DNA of 64,000 nucleotides, taken from contig NC_132893.1 in assembly GCF_030463535.1 (NCBI RefSeq), forward strand, positions 24,826,282 through 24,890,281. Direction: 5' to 3'. Below, piece by piece: positions 1-52,262 of this stretch (position 1 is its first letter; every line of letters starts with the position of its first letter). Under the pieces are notes generated by a model. That model was given only the letters and a program-made list of their open reading frames with translations, made no database searches and was not told where the DNA came from. This stretch comes from Salminus brasiliensis (Eukaryota > Chordata > Actinopteri > Characiformes > Bryconidae). The translations under genes were made by a program, and so were the position numbers.

Positions 1-47
1 CTCTAATCACCATATGCAGACCCTCAAAAAAGAATCTTTTTTGTGTT

Positions 48-384
48 TTAAAGCAGCATTATGCTTTGCTCCTGGGCCCTACAGTTTGGAAATGAGCCAC
101 CATTACATGTGCACCTTTACACGTGCATTTGTTGACAAGTTTGAGGCGGCAGACTAATGGATACAGGATTTTTCACAAACGTGGCTTGAGTTATGTAGCA
201 CCACACAGTTTTCACATTCGTTTTCCTGCCTGCCTCGCCAAAGTTACACAGTGTATATAGCATTGTTTCGAGCCTGAAGCAACAACAATAGAGACGCTAT
301 ACTCTCTATTAAGTCAGTGGAGCTTCAAAATTATTTTGAAGTTGTCTTTATTTTAAGGTTAAATGCTACATAATGTTGCTTTAA
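48..384. mobile_element. MITE with AAAGCAGCATTATG inverted termini
   Basis: TTAAAGCAGCATTATG at 48-63 is matched in inverted orientation by CATAATGTTGCTTTAA at 369-384 (15 of 16). The roughly 337-bp interior is non-coding. A second two-ended copy is at 55783-56016 and a single end is at 12410-12425, so this is a dispersed family. Confidence 0.65.
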
Positions 385-1884
385 TTGACACTTGGATAAT
401 CCAAATCACAGTAAAAAAGGCAGTCAGCCCTGACAAAGTACAGTGTGTTTTATTCCTTCAACTGAATGTCAGTTGACTCTTAACATGATGTGCCTTGCAT
501 TTTTGCTTAACAAAGAGCAAGTTATCTATTCAATAAACCTTCTACCCATGCAAATGTTTTCCCATTTTCTTAGCTAGTGTGAATTTGGACCACCTGAATT
601 AAGTGAAATTCCCATTTCAAGAACATACCTCAGTACATAGTCTTATTTTACTTTTTTAAAAAGTATCTGCAAAATGGTTACTTTACAGAAAGCAAAAACA
701 TTCTAAATTGTACATGCAAGTCAATGTCCCAAAGTCATTTTGGAGCATATTTGTTGGTCCATTCATTATGAAATGTTCACACAATGTAAAGAAAAGCCAC
801 TGGGTCCAAAATAAAAAATCAAGATTTTATGGATGAGATATCCAAAGATATTTCTGGAAGGTACGTGAGGGCTGTATGGATGACCTGTCTTATTATACTC
901 AGTTAATCAATAGATTAAGGGTTGCTAAATATAGCTCAGACCTTATTGATATACAGCTTTCTTGCAGCAGATGATACTCTGTGGTCATGTGGTCATCTAT
1001 AATTTAAAGGGCCTGTACATTATTCTTGTATTTTACATTTTTCTTTTTGGTCATAATTCATTTTGACTCCATTTTCCAACCTCTCTTTATCCCTTAAGAA
1101 TTCAGTACTGCAGTATAAATAAGAGGGGCAAAATTGTGGTACACTGAATAGGTACGCTAATATGTTCAGACTGCCTGCCCAAAACTGATTGTGGTATATC
1201 TAGATTGTATCCAGACTGTATGCAGATTTCTAATAGTCTGGATAGCAAAAAAAAAAAAAAAAACACAGATGCGTGACAGACAATGACCACATCAAATCCA
1301 GAGTGACCTAAATCTCTCCTTTTTCCGAGCATGACGGCAGTGACATTATAAATGAGGAGACCGGTCACTGGTTGAAATATGAATCAGAGTTCTCGTAATG
1401 CTCAACATGGCGTCTGTTTATGGATAAAGTCTGGACCTTTAACAAAAAGAGCCAATCAGCTTGTTGGTTATGCTGCAAGCAGAGGAGGGTCAATGTTGCC
1501 AGATGTGTGCAAGTGCAGTAGCCAGAACAAGCCGTTGCTTTGTGCAAAATTGAGCCAAACGCTACAAACTGTTCATGAAAGGTTTGGTCAGGTTTCTTGT
1601 TTTTGTTTCAGTTTGACCTTTAGTTTCCAGTATTTTGGAATATGCTTGTAATGTCCAGACGCACAAATCTGATCTGATCACTTGCAAATAACAGTCGTCA
1701 GCAAATGCAGACAATCATCTCCCCAGATCTGACCTGAGAGAGAAACATGGGGGTTGGGACAAAGAAACAATGAATTCAAAACAGGCTGTTTTTGCAGCTT
1801 AGTTTCCCAATATGAACTGTATGTGCTGGGGACTGGGTTTGTTTTCAAATTTGAACAATATTTTTATATCACTTTAAACAGTTT
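385..1884. other. 3' flank of pitpna, no gene seen
   Basis: AT-rich sequence with no coding signal. It holds a copy of the dispersed GGAGCATATTTGTTGG repeat at about 715-800 and an A-run at 1246-1263. Part of it could be 3' UTR if a more distal poly(A) site is used. Confidence 0.4.
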
Positions 1885-3607
1885 TTTATTTCAATAAATC
1901 GAGGGGAATTCAGTTTTCGATTATAAGGGTCCTTTAATAACAGTTATGGCTCTAGGAGCCGATGCTCATGGAACATCTCTGTGACATTTGATTGACAGTT
2001 AGAGTATACCCAATTTATAAAAAAGAAAAAAAAGAAAAGAAAAGTGCCTTTTTCTGTGCTCCATCTTTCTTCACAGACTTTCGGTAGTCCTCTGAAAATA
2101 ATAATAATACGGCTGGTGACTGGACAAAGGAGGCACACACAAATGCATACACACACTACTAATTCCACAAGTTGGAAGAGCACACAGAGGGTCAAGGACC
2201 AGCCCATACAACAAAAAAAAAACCCAAACAAAAAACAACAAATGCAATATACAGAAAGTATATTACAATATACTCATACTCTATTCTGGAATATACAGAC
2301 AATAGATTTGATATATTTTAATAGAATTTAACAATATATAATACATATAATATAGAGAAGAAAATATTTCATGTTCTGAGCTGCCCTCAAACCTCATCAA
2401 CACTCCTGAGAACGCACAGGCAGGAACACGGAGGACGTGACACACCGGTGACAGAAAAGCTGGAGCACGGGAGGATGACTAAGCAGTTATTCTGTACACA
2501 AAGGGCAAAAACAAACGTGTGTGGAAAAAAAACATACACTAGAAACACAGGCTTGAAAAGCACAAGCGATTAAATGAGGGAAAAAAAATGCAGAGTTCGG
2601 ATCGATACCCGTTGTGGGAGACAGAGGACATGTCGGAAACCCTGTAGGGAGTTCTGCAGCTCAGGAAGGCACAGAACAATGAGCACAATGTTCTTGTAAT
2701 GTTACTTTCTTGACTGCCTCTCAACACACCTGCCGACATTACAAACCAGCTCTTACCTTAATGTGAAGGTGAGACCAGTAATAAGACAAGTAAACATAAA
2801 ACATAAAAAAAAAAAAAAAAAAACTATAAAAGAACGACAGTCACAAGATCAAAACAGTACACTGAGGAGAGTCGGCTTGGTCCGCAAAACAGACATTTAA
2901 GAACGACCATAATCATTAATCACTGAAAAAAACCTGTGTACACAGCTCTCACAACAACTCTCTCACCTCTTTCACTTAGTCTCTCTCTCTCGGTATATAA
3001 ATGTATATATTGCTGCTACCATGCAAATGTAAAATTTTGAAAATGTCAACTTTTCAGGAGAAGGAAAAAACCTGCTTGACTTTCAATGGAAGTCAATGTA
3101 AAAAGATTTTATTCCCAGTGATTTTGGAGCATTTCTATTGGTCCACTCATCATGACACAATGTAAAGAACACCTGCCAGATTAACATTATGTCAAAAAGT
3201 AAAAAATGGGTAAAATGAAGATAAAAGGTTTCTGTGCAACAGTGACATGTGTGTGTGTATATATATGATTTGACATTAGAATAATCTCTATGGTGTGTCA
3301 TCTTTATAACATTGGAAATGGTTAAAGATCTAGACAAATTAGTACAGGTGACGTCCCTGTATTGCTTTTAGTGACAGTGTGAAGACCATGTGAAGGACAA
3401 ATGGATCATTTCATGGTTCATTTAACTATTCATCCTTTAACAAACTAGCGCTGCACCTCGTCTTCCATCATGGAGGTGGGAGACGTTTAGAATGGGCTGT
3501 AATAAACTGGTTGGGAAAAGAGTTAAGAGATTGTTTTTCCCAATTTCATGAATGATGCCGCTGGTGTCTACTAATAGTAGTAACAGAAAACTGAGAGTGA
3601 GAGCTAG

Positions 3608-3657
<50 letters not shown>

Positions 3658-3926
3658 AGAGAGACTGTAAGACATGGATTACTATAAAATGGGTTCTAAA
3701 ATACAAAGGCCTTGGGAAAGGTTTAAAAACTCGTTCAGAATCGTGTAATATTAGGCCAGTAACAGTGATTAAGTAGCTCGAAGTCATTTTATGATGAATA
3801 GTTCAAGGGTTTCTTCTAATGAGTGACAACAGGGGAGCCTAAAGGGTCACAATACGGCAATGCGTCCGGCACCTCCGTTTACACACCAACACAAACAGCA
3901 GCACACTTCAGCTATGCACAAAGTCT
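1885..3926 (-). other. pitpna: Probable pitpna 3' untranslated region
   Basis: Non-coding sequence after the pitpna stop. The 3' end is uncertain; a minus-strand AATAAA at 1885-1890 is the candidate poly(A) signal, giving a UTR of about 2 kb. Contents: a (GA)n tract at 3611-3666, A- and T-runs near 2220 and 2805-2822, and a copy of the dispersed GGAGCATTTCTATTGG repeat at about 3070-3200. No open frame here is credible. Confidence 0.4.
3611..3666 (+). repeat. (GA)n microsatellite
   Basis: About 20 GA units followed by imperfect GA/AAAGA, within the probable pitpna 3' UTR. Confidence 0.9.
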
Positions 3927-27233
<23,307 letters not shown>

Positions 27234-28200
27234 CTTCTCCGCTGTTGTTCAGACGTGTCACTGCTGTGATCCGCACGAGCGCAGTTCTCTCTCACTCCCG
27301 GTCTCTCCGCTCTCTCGCGCTCGAGCCGCTTCTATGTCATTCTAGGCGCCGTGTTTTTTTTTTTTTTGTTGTTTTTTTTTTCTGAGCCGCTCGTTCCCTT
27401 CCCGAGCAGGGCTGAGGGGGGCAGTCACCGGAGCCACAACCCCTGATGCTGTGACGTACGTGGCGTGACGTCAAACGAGATGGCTGATCGTACGTTCGCC
27501 TATTTATTTTTTTATTTTTCTCCACCCGTATTCTCACAAGCCCCGCCCTCTACGCTATGATTGGCTCGCGCACCTAATGAATAGTGAAGAGTACAACTAT
27601 TTTATATCATTTTCCGTCTTACATATTTTAGTTAATTTAACATATAATGGTAAATATACAGGTCCGAACGGTTATTAAAATAAGACTACTTTAAGCTAAA
27701 ACAAAAATACAGTGTAAACCACGCCCCCTGCGCTAGGATTGGCTTAGAAGAAAGGTTCAACTGTAATATTTCGTCAAAGCCCGCCCCTACACTGGGATTG
27801 GGTAGGAAAACACATCGGTAACACACGTTTTCGTCAAACCCCGCCCCCTACGCAAGGATTGGCTTGGTGATTATTTAACTCCCGCATACACACACACACA
27901 CACACACACACAGAGCCATATATACTACTGCAAATTCCGTCCCCGCGCCGGGATTGGTGGGCTGCTCGTGACAACTGGAACTACTGGTCAGTCCCATTAT
28001 GGGGGGCCAGGTTTGTCGCAACGTCAGCGGGAATAATCCACACTGATCGTGGTCAGATGGGATATTTTCAGAAGCGGTGGCCCTCCCGTGACGTCACCGC
28101 CATCAGTCTCTCGTTCGCTGACCAGTTTCCGGAAGAGCTGAGCGCGGACTACAAGGCTCAGGGGTTACACATATCCACCAGCAATAATCTGCCAGAAATT
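27234..28200 (-). promoter_or_regulatory. pitpna: CpG-rich pitpna promoter region
   Basis: The base composition changes sharply to CpG-rich just upstream of the pitpna ATG. No TATA box is evident near 27.25-27.35 kb, where an initiation site is expected. A perfect CRE (TGACGTCA, 27466-27473) has a half-related TGACGTAC at 27452-27459. Farther upstream are five GC-box plus inverted-CCAAT (ATTGG) modules at 27541-27957. A second CRE (28089-28096) is followed by the ETS-like TTTCCGGAAG (28126-28135). This pattern is typical of a housekeeping CpG-island promoter with CREB/ATF, Sp1, NF-Y and ETS inputs; use of each site is inferred. Confidence 0.65.
27541..27957. repeat. Array of GC-box / inverted-CCAAT modules
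   Basis: Five degenerate copies of a unit with a C-rich GC box (CCCGCCCC-type), about 10 bp, then GGATTGG. ATTGG cores lie at 27560, 27738, 27797, 27858 and 27953. The three middle copies are spaced 59 and 61 bp. Two of them also share an upstream TTTCGTCAAA, so they look like true tandem duplicates, not chance motif matches. An (AC)n tract at 27886-27912 separates the last copy. Confidence 0.7.
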
Positions 28201-28448
28201 ATGTAACACTAAAGCAAAGCCGAGCTCTATTTATAGCACATCTGTAGCCTGCAGCGTCCAGCATCCTTATTACTGCAGTTACTCAGTCATCTTTCTCTCA
28301 GCCCTGAAAAAACGCCCCCTTTGCCAGCAGACCGGGACGAGCAGTGTTTCGCGGTGTGGACTTCCCTCTGCAGCTCCCCTGAGCCTGCAGTAAGCTAACC
28401 ATCCCCTCACTAATGACAGCTAAAGCTGTGGGAACGTAAAGGCTATAA

Positions 28449-28912
28449 TATACACTGATCAGTCAAAATCTCCCTGGTAGGTCTCGGTCACATCACCAAA
28501 ACAGCACCAAAACTTGTTGAGGCATTGGTTGCACAAGACCTCTCAAGGTGGGCTGTGGTATCTGGCACCAAGACGTTTGCAGCAGATCTTTGAGTCCTGT
28601 GGGCTGTGAGGTTGGGCATCCAATGATCACAATGATCAATGAGCCCTGGGCACTCCTGATGGGACCCTGACCTTTCTTGGACCACGTTTGGAAGATACTG
28701 ACCACTGCTTCCCAGAAAAACCCCACAAGACCTGCCTGATGTTTTGGATATGCTCGGACCCATTTGTCTAGCCATCGCAGTCTGGCTCTTGTGTGGCTCA
28801 GATTCTTAGGCTTGACTGTATTTCCTGCTTGACACATCATCTTTAATAAGTTACTGTTCACTTACTGCCTAATATGTATATCCCACCTTTGGACAGGTGC
28901 CTCCAAAGTCCT
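28449..28912 (-). mobile_element. Internally deleted Tc1-like transposon, family 1
   Basis: On the minus strand the N-terminal helix-turn-helix part of a Tc1 transposase (LSHTRARLRWLDKWV, then KHQAGLVGFFWEAVVSI) is joined to the extreme C-terminus (LKDLLQTSWCQIPQPTLRG). The DDE catalytic core is missing. The terminal CACTGATCAGTC at 28453-28464 is the expected inverted-repeat end. Also seen at 60191-60512 and, as an N-terminal piece, at 42570-42775. Confidence 0.75.
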
Positions 28913-28980
28913 GCTGGGGACATCACACATAAAGAAACCAAGATCTTGTCATGGCCACTACTTTATTTACTTTATTTAGG

Positions 28981-29760
28981 CAGAGGCGTCAAGTAACAAA
29001 GTACAAATACTTCGATACCTTACTTAAGTAGAAATTTTGGTTATCTATACTTTACTGGAGTAATTATTTACGCAATTATCTGCACTTTCTACTCCTTACA
29101 TTTTAAAAATAGCCTTGTTACTCCTATTTTAGTTTGTTTTCATTCTGGCTGGTCATCGTTCAAAAATAAATAAATAAATAAATAAATTGTGGAAAGTGTG
29201 AATGTGATTGTGGTTGGATGAGAAGTATAAACATACACCATTCTGACACCTTATTGGTTTGTAAGCAAACTATCACACCTGTACATGACACGTCACACTC
29301 AGCAAGGACATAGCAGACGTATGTAGCCTAGTGTGAAGGTTCTCAAGAGACTCAAGAGAACTCGAGTGAAATGTCTCAACTAAGCCCCACATTTACATTC
29401 CAATAAAGGTTATTAATAACATGCCTCTGAAGTTTGACTTTTTGCACCATAAAAATACTACATCATATTTTCCGCGCCATGAAACATATGTTAATGCTCA
29501 GTAGTGTACATTCAATGGGCAGATATGCAGCTGAAACAGGGGAGGTGGGGTAGTGCACTGTAGTTCCCTGCGGCGCAGCCTTAGCTTTTGGCCCTTTGGT
29601 TTTCCTTGCATTACTTTTACTTTTATACTTTAAGTAGTTTTGAAACCAGTACTTTTACTTGGGTAAAAAGCTTAAGTTGATAATTCTATAGAAGTCTTTT
29701 TAAACCCCAGTATCTACACTTTTACCTGGGTAATAAATGTGAATTCTTTTGACACCTATG
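28981..29760. mobile_element. hAT-type non-autonomous element with 8-bp target duplication
   Basis: Begins CAGAGGCGTCAAG and ends CTTTTGACACCTATG, imperfect inverted termini starting with CA as in hAT elements. It is flanked on both sides by the identical octamer TATTTAGG (28973-28980 and 29761-29768), the hAT hallmark. Inside are TACTTAAGTAGAAATTTTGG and CCAGTACTTTTACTTGGGTA typical of a fish family; there is no transposase. Confidence 0.85.
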
Positions 29761-29888
29761 TATTTAGGTGGGATGTCACCAGCCGGGCTCTGTGGGGTGC
29801 CATTGTAACAAGCTAAATCAATGTTATTCACTTCATAAGTCAGTGGCTTTAAAAGTAGTGGTTGATTAAAGTAAAAACAGGAGTCACA

Positions 29889-30412
29889 TTTATTTCATAT
29901 TTCTCAGTAGTAATGATGCCTACAGGAATACAAATGCAATACCTGGAACACAGAACAGCCCATTTGTTACCAGCTGACAGCCAGTAAAGTGTGATTCCTC
30001 ACAGACAGGGTATCAAATTAAAAAACAATACAAATAAATACAATAGAATATTAACTAACCATTCAGTCATAGAAATCTTTCACAGCGTGCACCATCTTAG
30101 TTTCCACCTTAATACAAATGACAGCATTACTTTTACAACATGGCCAACAAGTACAGAAAATGCCTTCTGATAAACAGAGCAGTCAAAAAAGAGAGAGAGA
30201 GAGAGAAAACTGGAATTCCCATGAAATGTGGCCCAAACTGAAAAACTTCCCAGCCTGTAAAGCGTTCCCTACAATAACGTGATTTTTTCTGCTTTAAGAA
30301 CAAAGAAAAATCTACCATCAAAAAATAAAACCATCTGCAATAGTATCTACAACCAAAACGTGACTGAGCAACCCTTTGCAGGACTTCTGTGCATTTCTGC
30401 GGTTGTAAAAAA

Positions 30413-30503
<91 letters not shown>

Positions 30504-31436
30504 CTACTGAGGGACCTCATGCAAGATCCATTGATTAAACCTATAATAAAGCCATCATTTCTTTTAACAGTACAGCACACTGGAGAGATTTTGTGAGCAA
30601 GGCACGGTTACGTATTATATGCGCAGTTCAGCATTTCCTCCCTTTTACCTTTAGGGGGCGCCAAAGGCCAGGGATTTTGCACCCAAACACATGCAGAAGG
30701 CACATTAAAGGGGTTGAGCTTCTACTTCATGGTTAATGTTGAGCTCATGCCATTGCTGAATGAGGCTAGCACGAAAAGGCACTGAAATAACAGGCATAGG
30801 TGATTCAGCTGTGGTGTCTCACATTTCGAAAGCACCCACAGCTTTCAGTTTAATGCCAGTTTAAAAACTTGTGCAAATACAAAACTCTTACCATATCCAA
30901 AAATTATGGTATTAAATTAAAACATGACCCGTTTGGGGTACATCACATCAATACATGGGGCTGATACACTTCAAAAGATACTGGACTGGCTGAAATTCGG
31001 TCTGCTCGCTGCTTTCCTTTCTGCACTGCATGTAATTAAAAGGCACCAAGAGCCTGGCAGCTCAGCTGAACGCAGGAGGAAAATACACGCTTCTGATCTG
31101 CTCAGGCACATACAGTGAGAACTGTCAAATATCAAGGGAAAAACACACATCTCTACTGGAACCAATTCACTACTTCCACATCTTTTTTTAACTGAGGTTT
31201 GAGTTTGTCTGAGGTTTGTTTTTTTTTACCTGGGGTTTTTGCCCTTCTCTTCTGTCCACATTAAAGGCATCCATGGTGGTTGTCAGTTTCCATGACAACA
31301 TTATCAGTCTGCTGAGCCTCGTAGAGAGGGAAAAAAACATCTGTGTGTGTGTGTATGTGTGTACAAGTCATTTCAAAATGACAGTTCGATTCATCAGTTC
31401 TTGTATCTTTTTTTCCCAGATCTGTGTGGCCTGGAT
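29889..31436 (-). other. slc43a2: Probable slc43a2 3' untranslated region
   Basis: Non-coding sequence after the slc43a2 stop. A minus-strand AATAAA at 29889-29894 is the best poly(A) candidate before a hAT element begins at 29760; the true end is not certain. It holds an A-run plus a long (TA)n at 30407-30501 that could form a strong hairpin in the RNA. No credible coding frame. Confidence 0.4.
30407..30501 (+). repeat. A-run plus long (TA)n
   Basis: About 24 A followed by about 35 TA units within the probable slc43a2 3' UTR. Confidence 0.9.
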
Positions 31437-48303
<16,867 letters not shown>

Positions 48304-48715
48304 CTGAGGAAAAAAAAATCCACCCAGAGCAGAGAGACAGAGAGAAAGAAAGGGGAAAAGAGGGTCAAATCAAAATGTGTTTATTGTCAAGACTATATAT
48401 TATTTTTAAATATGTAGCTTGAAACTTCTCGGTACAAGAGCAAAGTGTCAGTAGCAAGGCGATGAACAGTCCTTAAAACTGTAAGCATTAAAGTTAGAAA
48501 TACTACACGTTCGTCCTCACATATGACAGAAGTAGCTAGCTGTCTTCCAACTGTACTTAACTGTAGGCTACCCGTCAGTTCCTAATCCTGGGCTAGATTA
48601 TGTACAACTACGACGACCTACAATAACACACACGTGCAGCACATCCATATTTTGTAAAAAAAAATTTAAAAAAAGTGCTATAACCATGTCAAAGTATATA
48701 AAGAGTTTCACATAC

Positions 48716-48840
48716 CTGCGAGAAACAGGTGACAGAACGAAGTGCTCGAGCGTGTGTAGGATGTTACAGTTACTGTCACTGTTACTGTCACTCTCCGCCC
48801 CTCCCTCTCTCTCTCTCTCTCCCGTCACTCAGGAAGACCG
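48716..48840 (-). other. slc43a2: slc43a2 non-coding first exon (probable)
   Basis: A good donor (cgcag/gtatgtg on the minus strand) ends an exon at 48716. Its upstream limit is set only by the TATA box at 48861-48867, which predicts initiation near 48830-48840. It would splice to the acceptor at 48304. The plus strand contains a CT-rich run at 48795-48822, read as GA-rich in the transcript. Confidence 0.5.
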
Positions 48841-48935
48841 TCCAGCTCGCCCATCGCCTGCTTTATAGGCACCCCAGACAGGAAAACACTGCACGATTTG
48901 TATTGGCTACCTGTGGAGCGCCCGGCAACCAATCA
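48841..48935 (-). promoter_or_regulatory. slc43a2: slc43a2 core promoter (TATA and CCAAT boxes)
   Basis: On the minus strand TATAAAG lies at 48861-48867. A CCAAT box (AGCCAATAC) is about 35 bp farther upstream, at 48902-48906. A second CCAAT in opposite orientation is at 48929-48933. The surrounding sequence is GC-rich (GGAGCGCCCGG). The spacing fits a TATA promoter with NF-Y sites feeding the non-coding exon at 48716. Motif reading only. Confidence 0.55.
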
Positions 48936-49484
48936 GCACCAGCGATGGAAATACTGCAGGTAAGGCGGGCCAGCTAAAATGAATGTTTATGAACTACATA
49001 AAAATACTAATTAGTAATAGTTATATGTATAATAATTATACATTATATATATGGAAATAAGATTTTTTTCCAAAGTATTTATTTATTAATTTATTATCAT
49101 TTAATTTACTTTTTTACTTTTTTTTTTGTTAGTTTGTGAAACTTTCCTAATAATAGTTGGATGGAAAAAATGAACAAACGTAGAGACGCCTTTCAGTGTC
49201 CCATATAAGAGGAACTGGTCAACTCTGCATTGGGGATAATTTTACAATGAGTGGGCACAGACAACCAGGGAGTAACATGTCTCTACTGCAAGACTGCAAA
49301 CCAACAGATAAACAAAAAAAACAAGCAAAAAAAAAAAAGAGAGGAGAGGATGCTAGGCGGAAGTACGGAGGGCTCTTCGGGAGGGCCTCGGTTAAACAAA
49401 CTGGAAATATGGTTCATCATGTTGAGGAAGTAGAAGTTCAGCTTTCGTCTTTACACTCGATAATGGTGTTTGTTTGTTTGTGCT

Positions 49485-49665
49485 GTGCAGGTCGACCTAA
49501 GGCAGATGGGTTTCTCCCAAGGTTTCTTCCTCTTAGTATGAAGGAGCTTCTCCTTGCCACTGTTGCCACCACCTCCATTGTGGTGCTTGTTTATAAGAGG
49601 TGTGGACCTGGATCTCTGTAAAGAGCTTTGTGGGCGCTATATGAATTCATTCCTCTTTCCTGTAA
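49485..49665 (+). repeat. Dispersed fish repeat (GTTTCTTCCTCTTAG type)
   Basis: Contains GGTTTCTTCCTCTTAGTATG, CTCCTTGCCACTGTTGCCAC and TAAAGAGCTTTGTGGGCGCT. This order is a familiar fish repeat; its tail end also appears at about 43160-43225. The open frame crossing it is not considered a gene. Confidence 0.5.
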
Positions 49666-50711
49666 AACGGTTTCAGTGAGACGTGCAGACCTCATTTCTG
49701 AGCTCTTGTTGTTGACCTTCTCTCGACGAGCTGACTCAGTCAGCTGTTGCACAACAGCAGCTTTAGCCGGTGACCTGCTGTAAAGGCAGCTTTTAGACAT
49801 CGAACAGCCTAATCAGCGATGATCAGTCGCCCTTTAGATCACACTGCTCCACCACAGCAGCGGCATTGTCCTGCTCCAGTGTTTACCTTAACTTCACAGA
49901 CGAGCCCAATCACTGCGAGGAAGTGCGGCTCAGACATTCACAAATCGATCAAACGTATAGGTTATATTGTATCCCATATTTAAGGAACTTGTCCTTAGGA
50001 CAACAGCATAGCTGAGCTATTGCAATCAACGGGTTAAGTGCGTAGACAACTTAATCGTGTGTACTGCCTGCCATTTGGACAGTAATCCAGACTACCGTTA
50101 CTCAGTGTCTACTAATAAAGATACATGCAAAGTAGCAGCCCTCCGGCCAACCCATCAACCACTTTACGCAGTGTGTGGACTGTACTGCCCTGTGCTTGAT
50201 GAGTTATGGGCTATGTTATAGTATAGCACCCCCAGGGCTGACCATTTAGCCTACCAAAAATGTCTTAAGTAAGGTTTACTGCGCATGCGCACAATCACGT
50301 CACGTCATGATTCTTGTGCTTGGCGGTCTGCCCATAATTTCATTCTACCTGGGCTTACCTGTTTCTTCAGTGCAGTCAGATGAGTTGGTATAACTTGGTA
50401 AGAATATGCAATAACAAACCGACAATAAGAAAACTGTGGGTGGGAAGCAGAGTTTAATGTGTTGGTCTGTGTAAGGAGCTGGAGTGAGTGGAGTTTGTTA
50501 CTGTGATGCAGCAACAAGCTGGTTGTTAAGGAACAATAATTTGGCGAACGAAAATGTTAACAGTAAAAGATGAAATGGTTTGTTCACGGCTCAGTTTCTT
50601 TATTTTTGTTTATTTTCCTAGCTGTTGTATAAAAGCAATAGAAGGTCAGGGGAGCTGTGAAATAACAGCATGGCTGTGATAAAATCAGCTTCATCACAGC
50701 CATATTTGTAT

Positions 50712-50713
50712 TG

Positions 50714-50783
<70 letters not shown>

Positions 50784-50787
50784 CAAC
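50712..50787 (+). repeat. (TA)n microsatellite with palindromic flanks
   Basis: About 33 TA units flanked by TTGCTTA on the left and TAAGCAA on the right, so the whole tract is one perfect palindrome. Intergenic. Confidence 0.9.
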
Positions 50788-51677
50788 ACACGCCTACTAT
50801 ACATGGTTTTAGGAGATGGGAGGAATGTTGCTTTATTAAATGTAACATTTTGTGTGCCAGTGCTGGATTAACAGTCCTGTTTCAAACATTTTAGAGGCTC
50901 AGAAATCACAGAATACCAGAAATGAGCCAGACCTGAGTGTATCACGGGTTTAAAGTCTGTCATTTTCACACCAGCAACAGAAGAAAGGGGAAGTGGCACC
51001 AAATGATTCGGCATCTATTACTTTCTGAATCCCATGAGAAGGTGCAGCCTGTAGGACGTGCTTGTAGCTGACTGGCTGACCTGGGCTTTAATGACTGACC
51101 CTCCTTAAAGACATAATCCTCTGCAGAACAGATTGTTCTGAAATGCCTATGGGATGAAGTACATAGGCATGTCAACCATCATACTTTGCCAACTGAAAAA
51201 GCACATGAACAAAAACACCCTGTTATATAAGGACCAGCTGGCTTACAAGCTACTTGTTTTTTTACACAAAACTCATTTTGAGGCTTGTGGTCCCAGCCTG
51301 TGGCTTATAAGACCACACACAAATTCACACACAAATTCTGTTGATGATGAACCAAAAAATGTTTTAATGTACATTAAACCTACATTTTAAACTGTGACTG
51401 CACTACGTGTCCAATTCAAGCCAAAATGGAAGGTTGTAATTGACCGGTTATACTAGTAAACAATGATAAGCTGAGCTAATCATTAAGCACTTTTTTAATC
51501 TAGGGCCTCATTTTGTACAGCATTCATACACACTGAAAATATATGAAAATGTATATTGAAATTATATGAATATTTACACTTATTTAGATTCATAACATAA
51601 ATTTGATATTAAAATTTAACCTGATCTATCAATGTTTCATAGTGGCAGTGTCAATAGGCTTAAGAAAGCATGATTAA

Positions 51678-51683
51678 CCCCCC

Positions 51684-51727
<44 letters not shown>
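51678..51727 (+). repeat. C-run plus (AC)n
   Basis: Nine C followed by about 20 AC units, intergenic between slc43a2 and the ferroxidase gene. Confidence 0.9.
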
Positions 51728-51728
<1 letters not shown>

Positions 51729-51847
51729 TCACACTAGTAAGGGCTATGGCTTGATCACGGTCATTATAATGAAAGGCCACGGGGACACAAATTTCACAGC
51801 TTTATAAATAATCTGACTCCTCAAACCTTGTCCCATTAATCAGCATA

Positions 51848-52262
51848 GGCTCCTCTGAACATCTGCCCAACACTCTGAAAATTACAAGAATTGATGCCCA
51901 CAAAGCAGAAACTGTAAGTAGACGCCATTAACTGCACCAATCCTGCAGTTAATGGCAGGATTGGTGGCAGACAAGGGTCTGGGAAACTTACCAAGAGACC
52001 TGCTCGTAGTATTGCTAGAAAGGTAAATAAGAACATCTGTTTGACTGCAAAATATCTTAATGAGGATTTAGCAGACATTTGAGTGGTGGTGCACTGTTCT
52101 ACTGTGCAGCGACACCTGCATAAATGTGACAATCATGGAAGAGTAATCAGAATACAGCCTTTTCCTGCATCTTCCTCACAGAAGTCAGCATTAGACGTTT
52201 TCAAAGGAACATCTAAAGCATTTTGGAACATCTAAAGCTATTCTCCTTAACAGAAATTTTGA
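51848..52262 (+). mobile_element. Decayed Tc1-like transposon, family 2
   Basis: Contains CACTCTGAAAATTACAAGAATT-like sequence, ACCAAGAGACCTGCTCGTAG, GCTAGAAAGGTAAATAAGAA and GGTGGTGCACTGTTCTACTG, recognisable as the N-terminal half of a second Tc1-type transposase. The frame is interrupted and no catalytic part remains. Intergenic between slc43a2 and the ferroxidase gene. Confidence 0.65.

Noticed and set aside
28493-28861. Possible small DNA-binding gene (minus strand)
   Set aside because: It is an internally deleted Tc1 transposase remnant, not a host gene.
30347-30596. Frames reading IYIYIY and poly-Lys
   Set aside because: Pure translation of the A-run and (TA)n microsatellite.
49196-49621. 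Open frame of 141 codons upstream of slc43a2
   Set aside because: Its second half is a common dispersed fish repeat and the middle is a Lys-rich A-run translation; no coding evidence.
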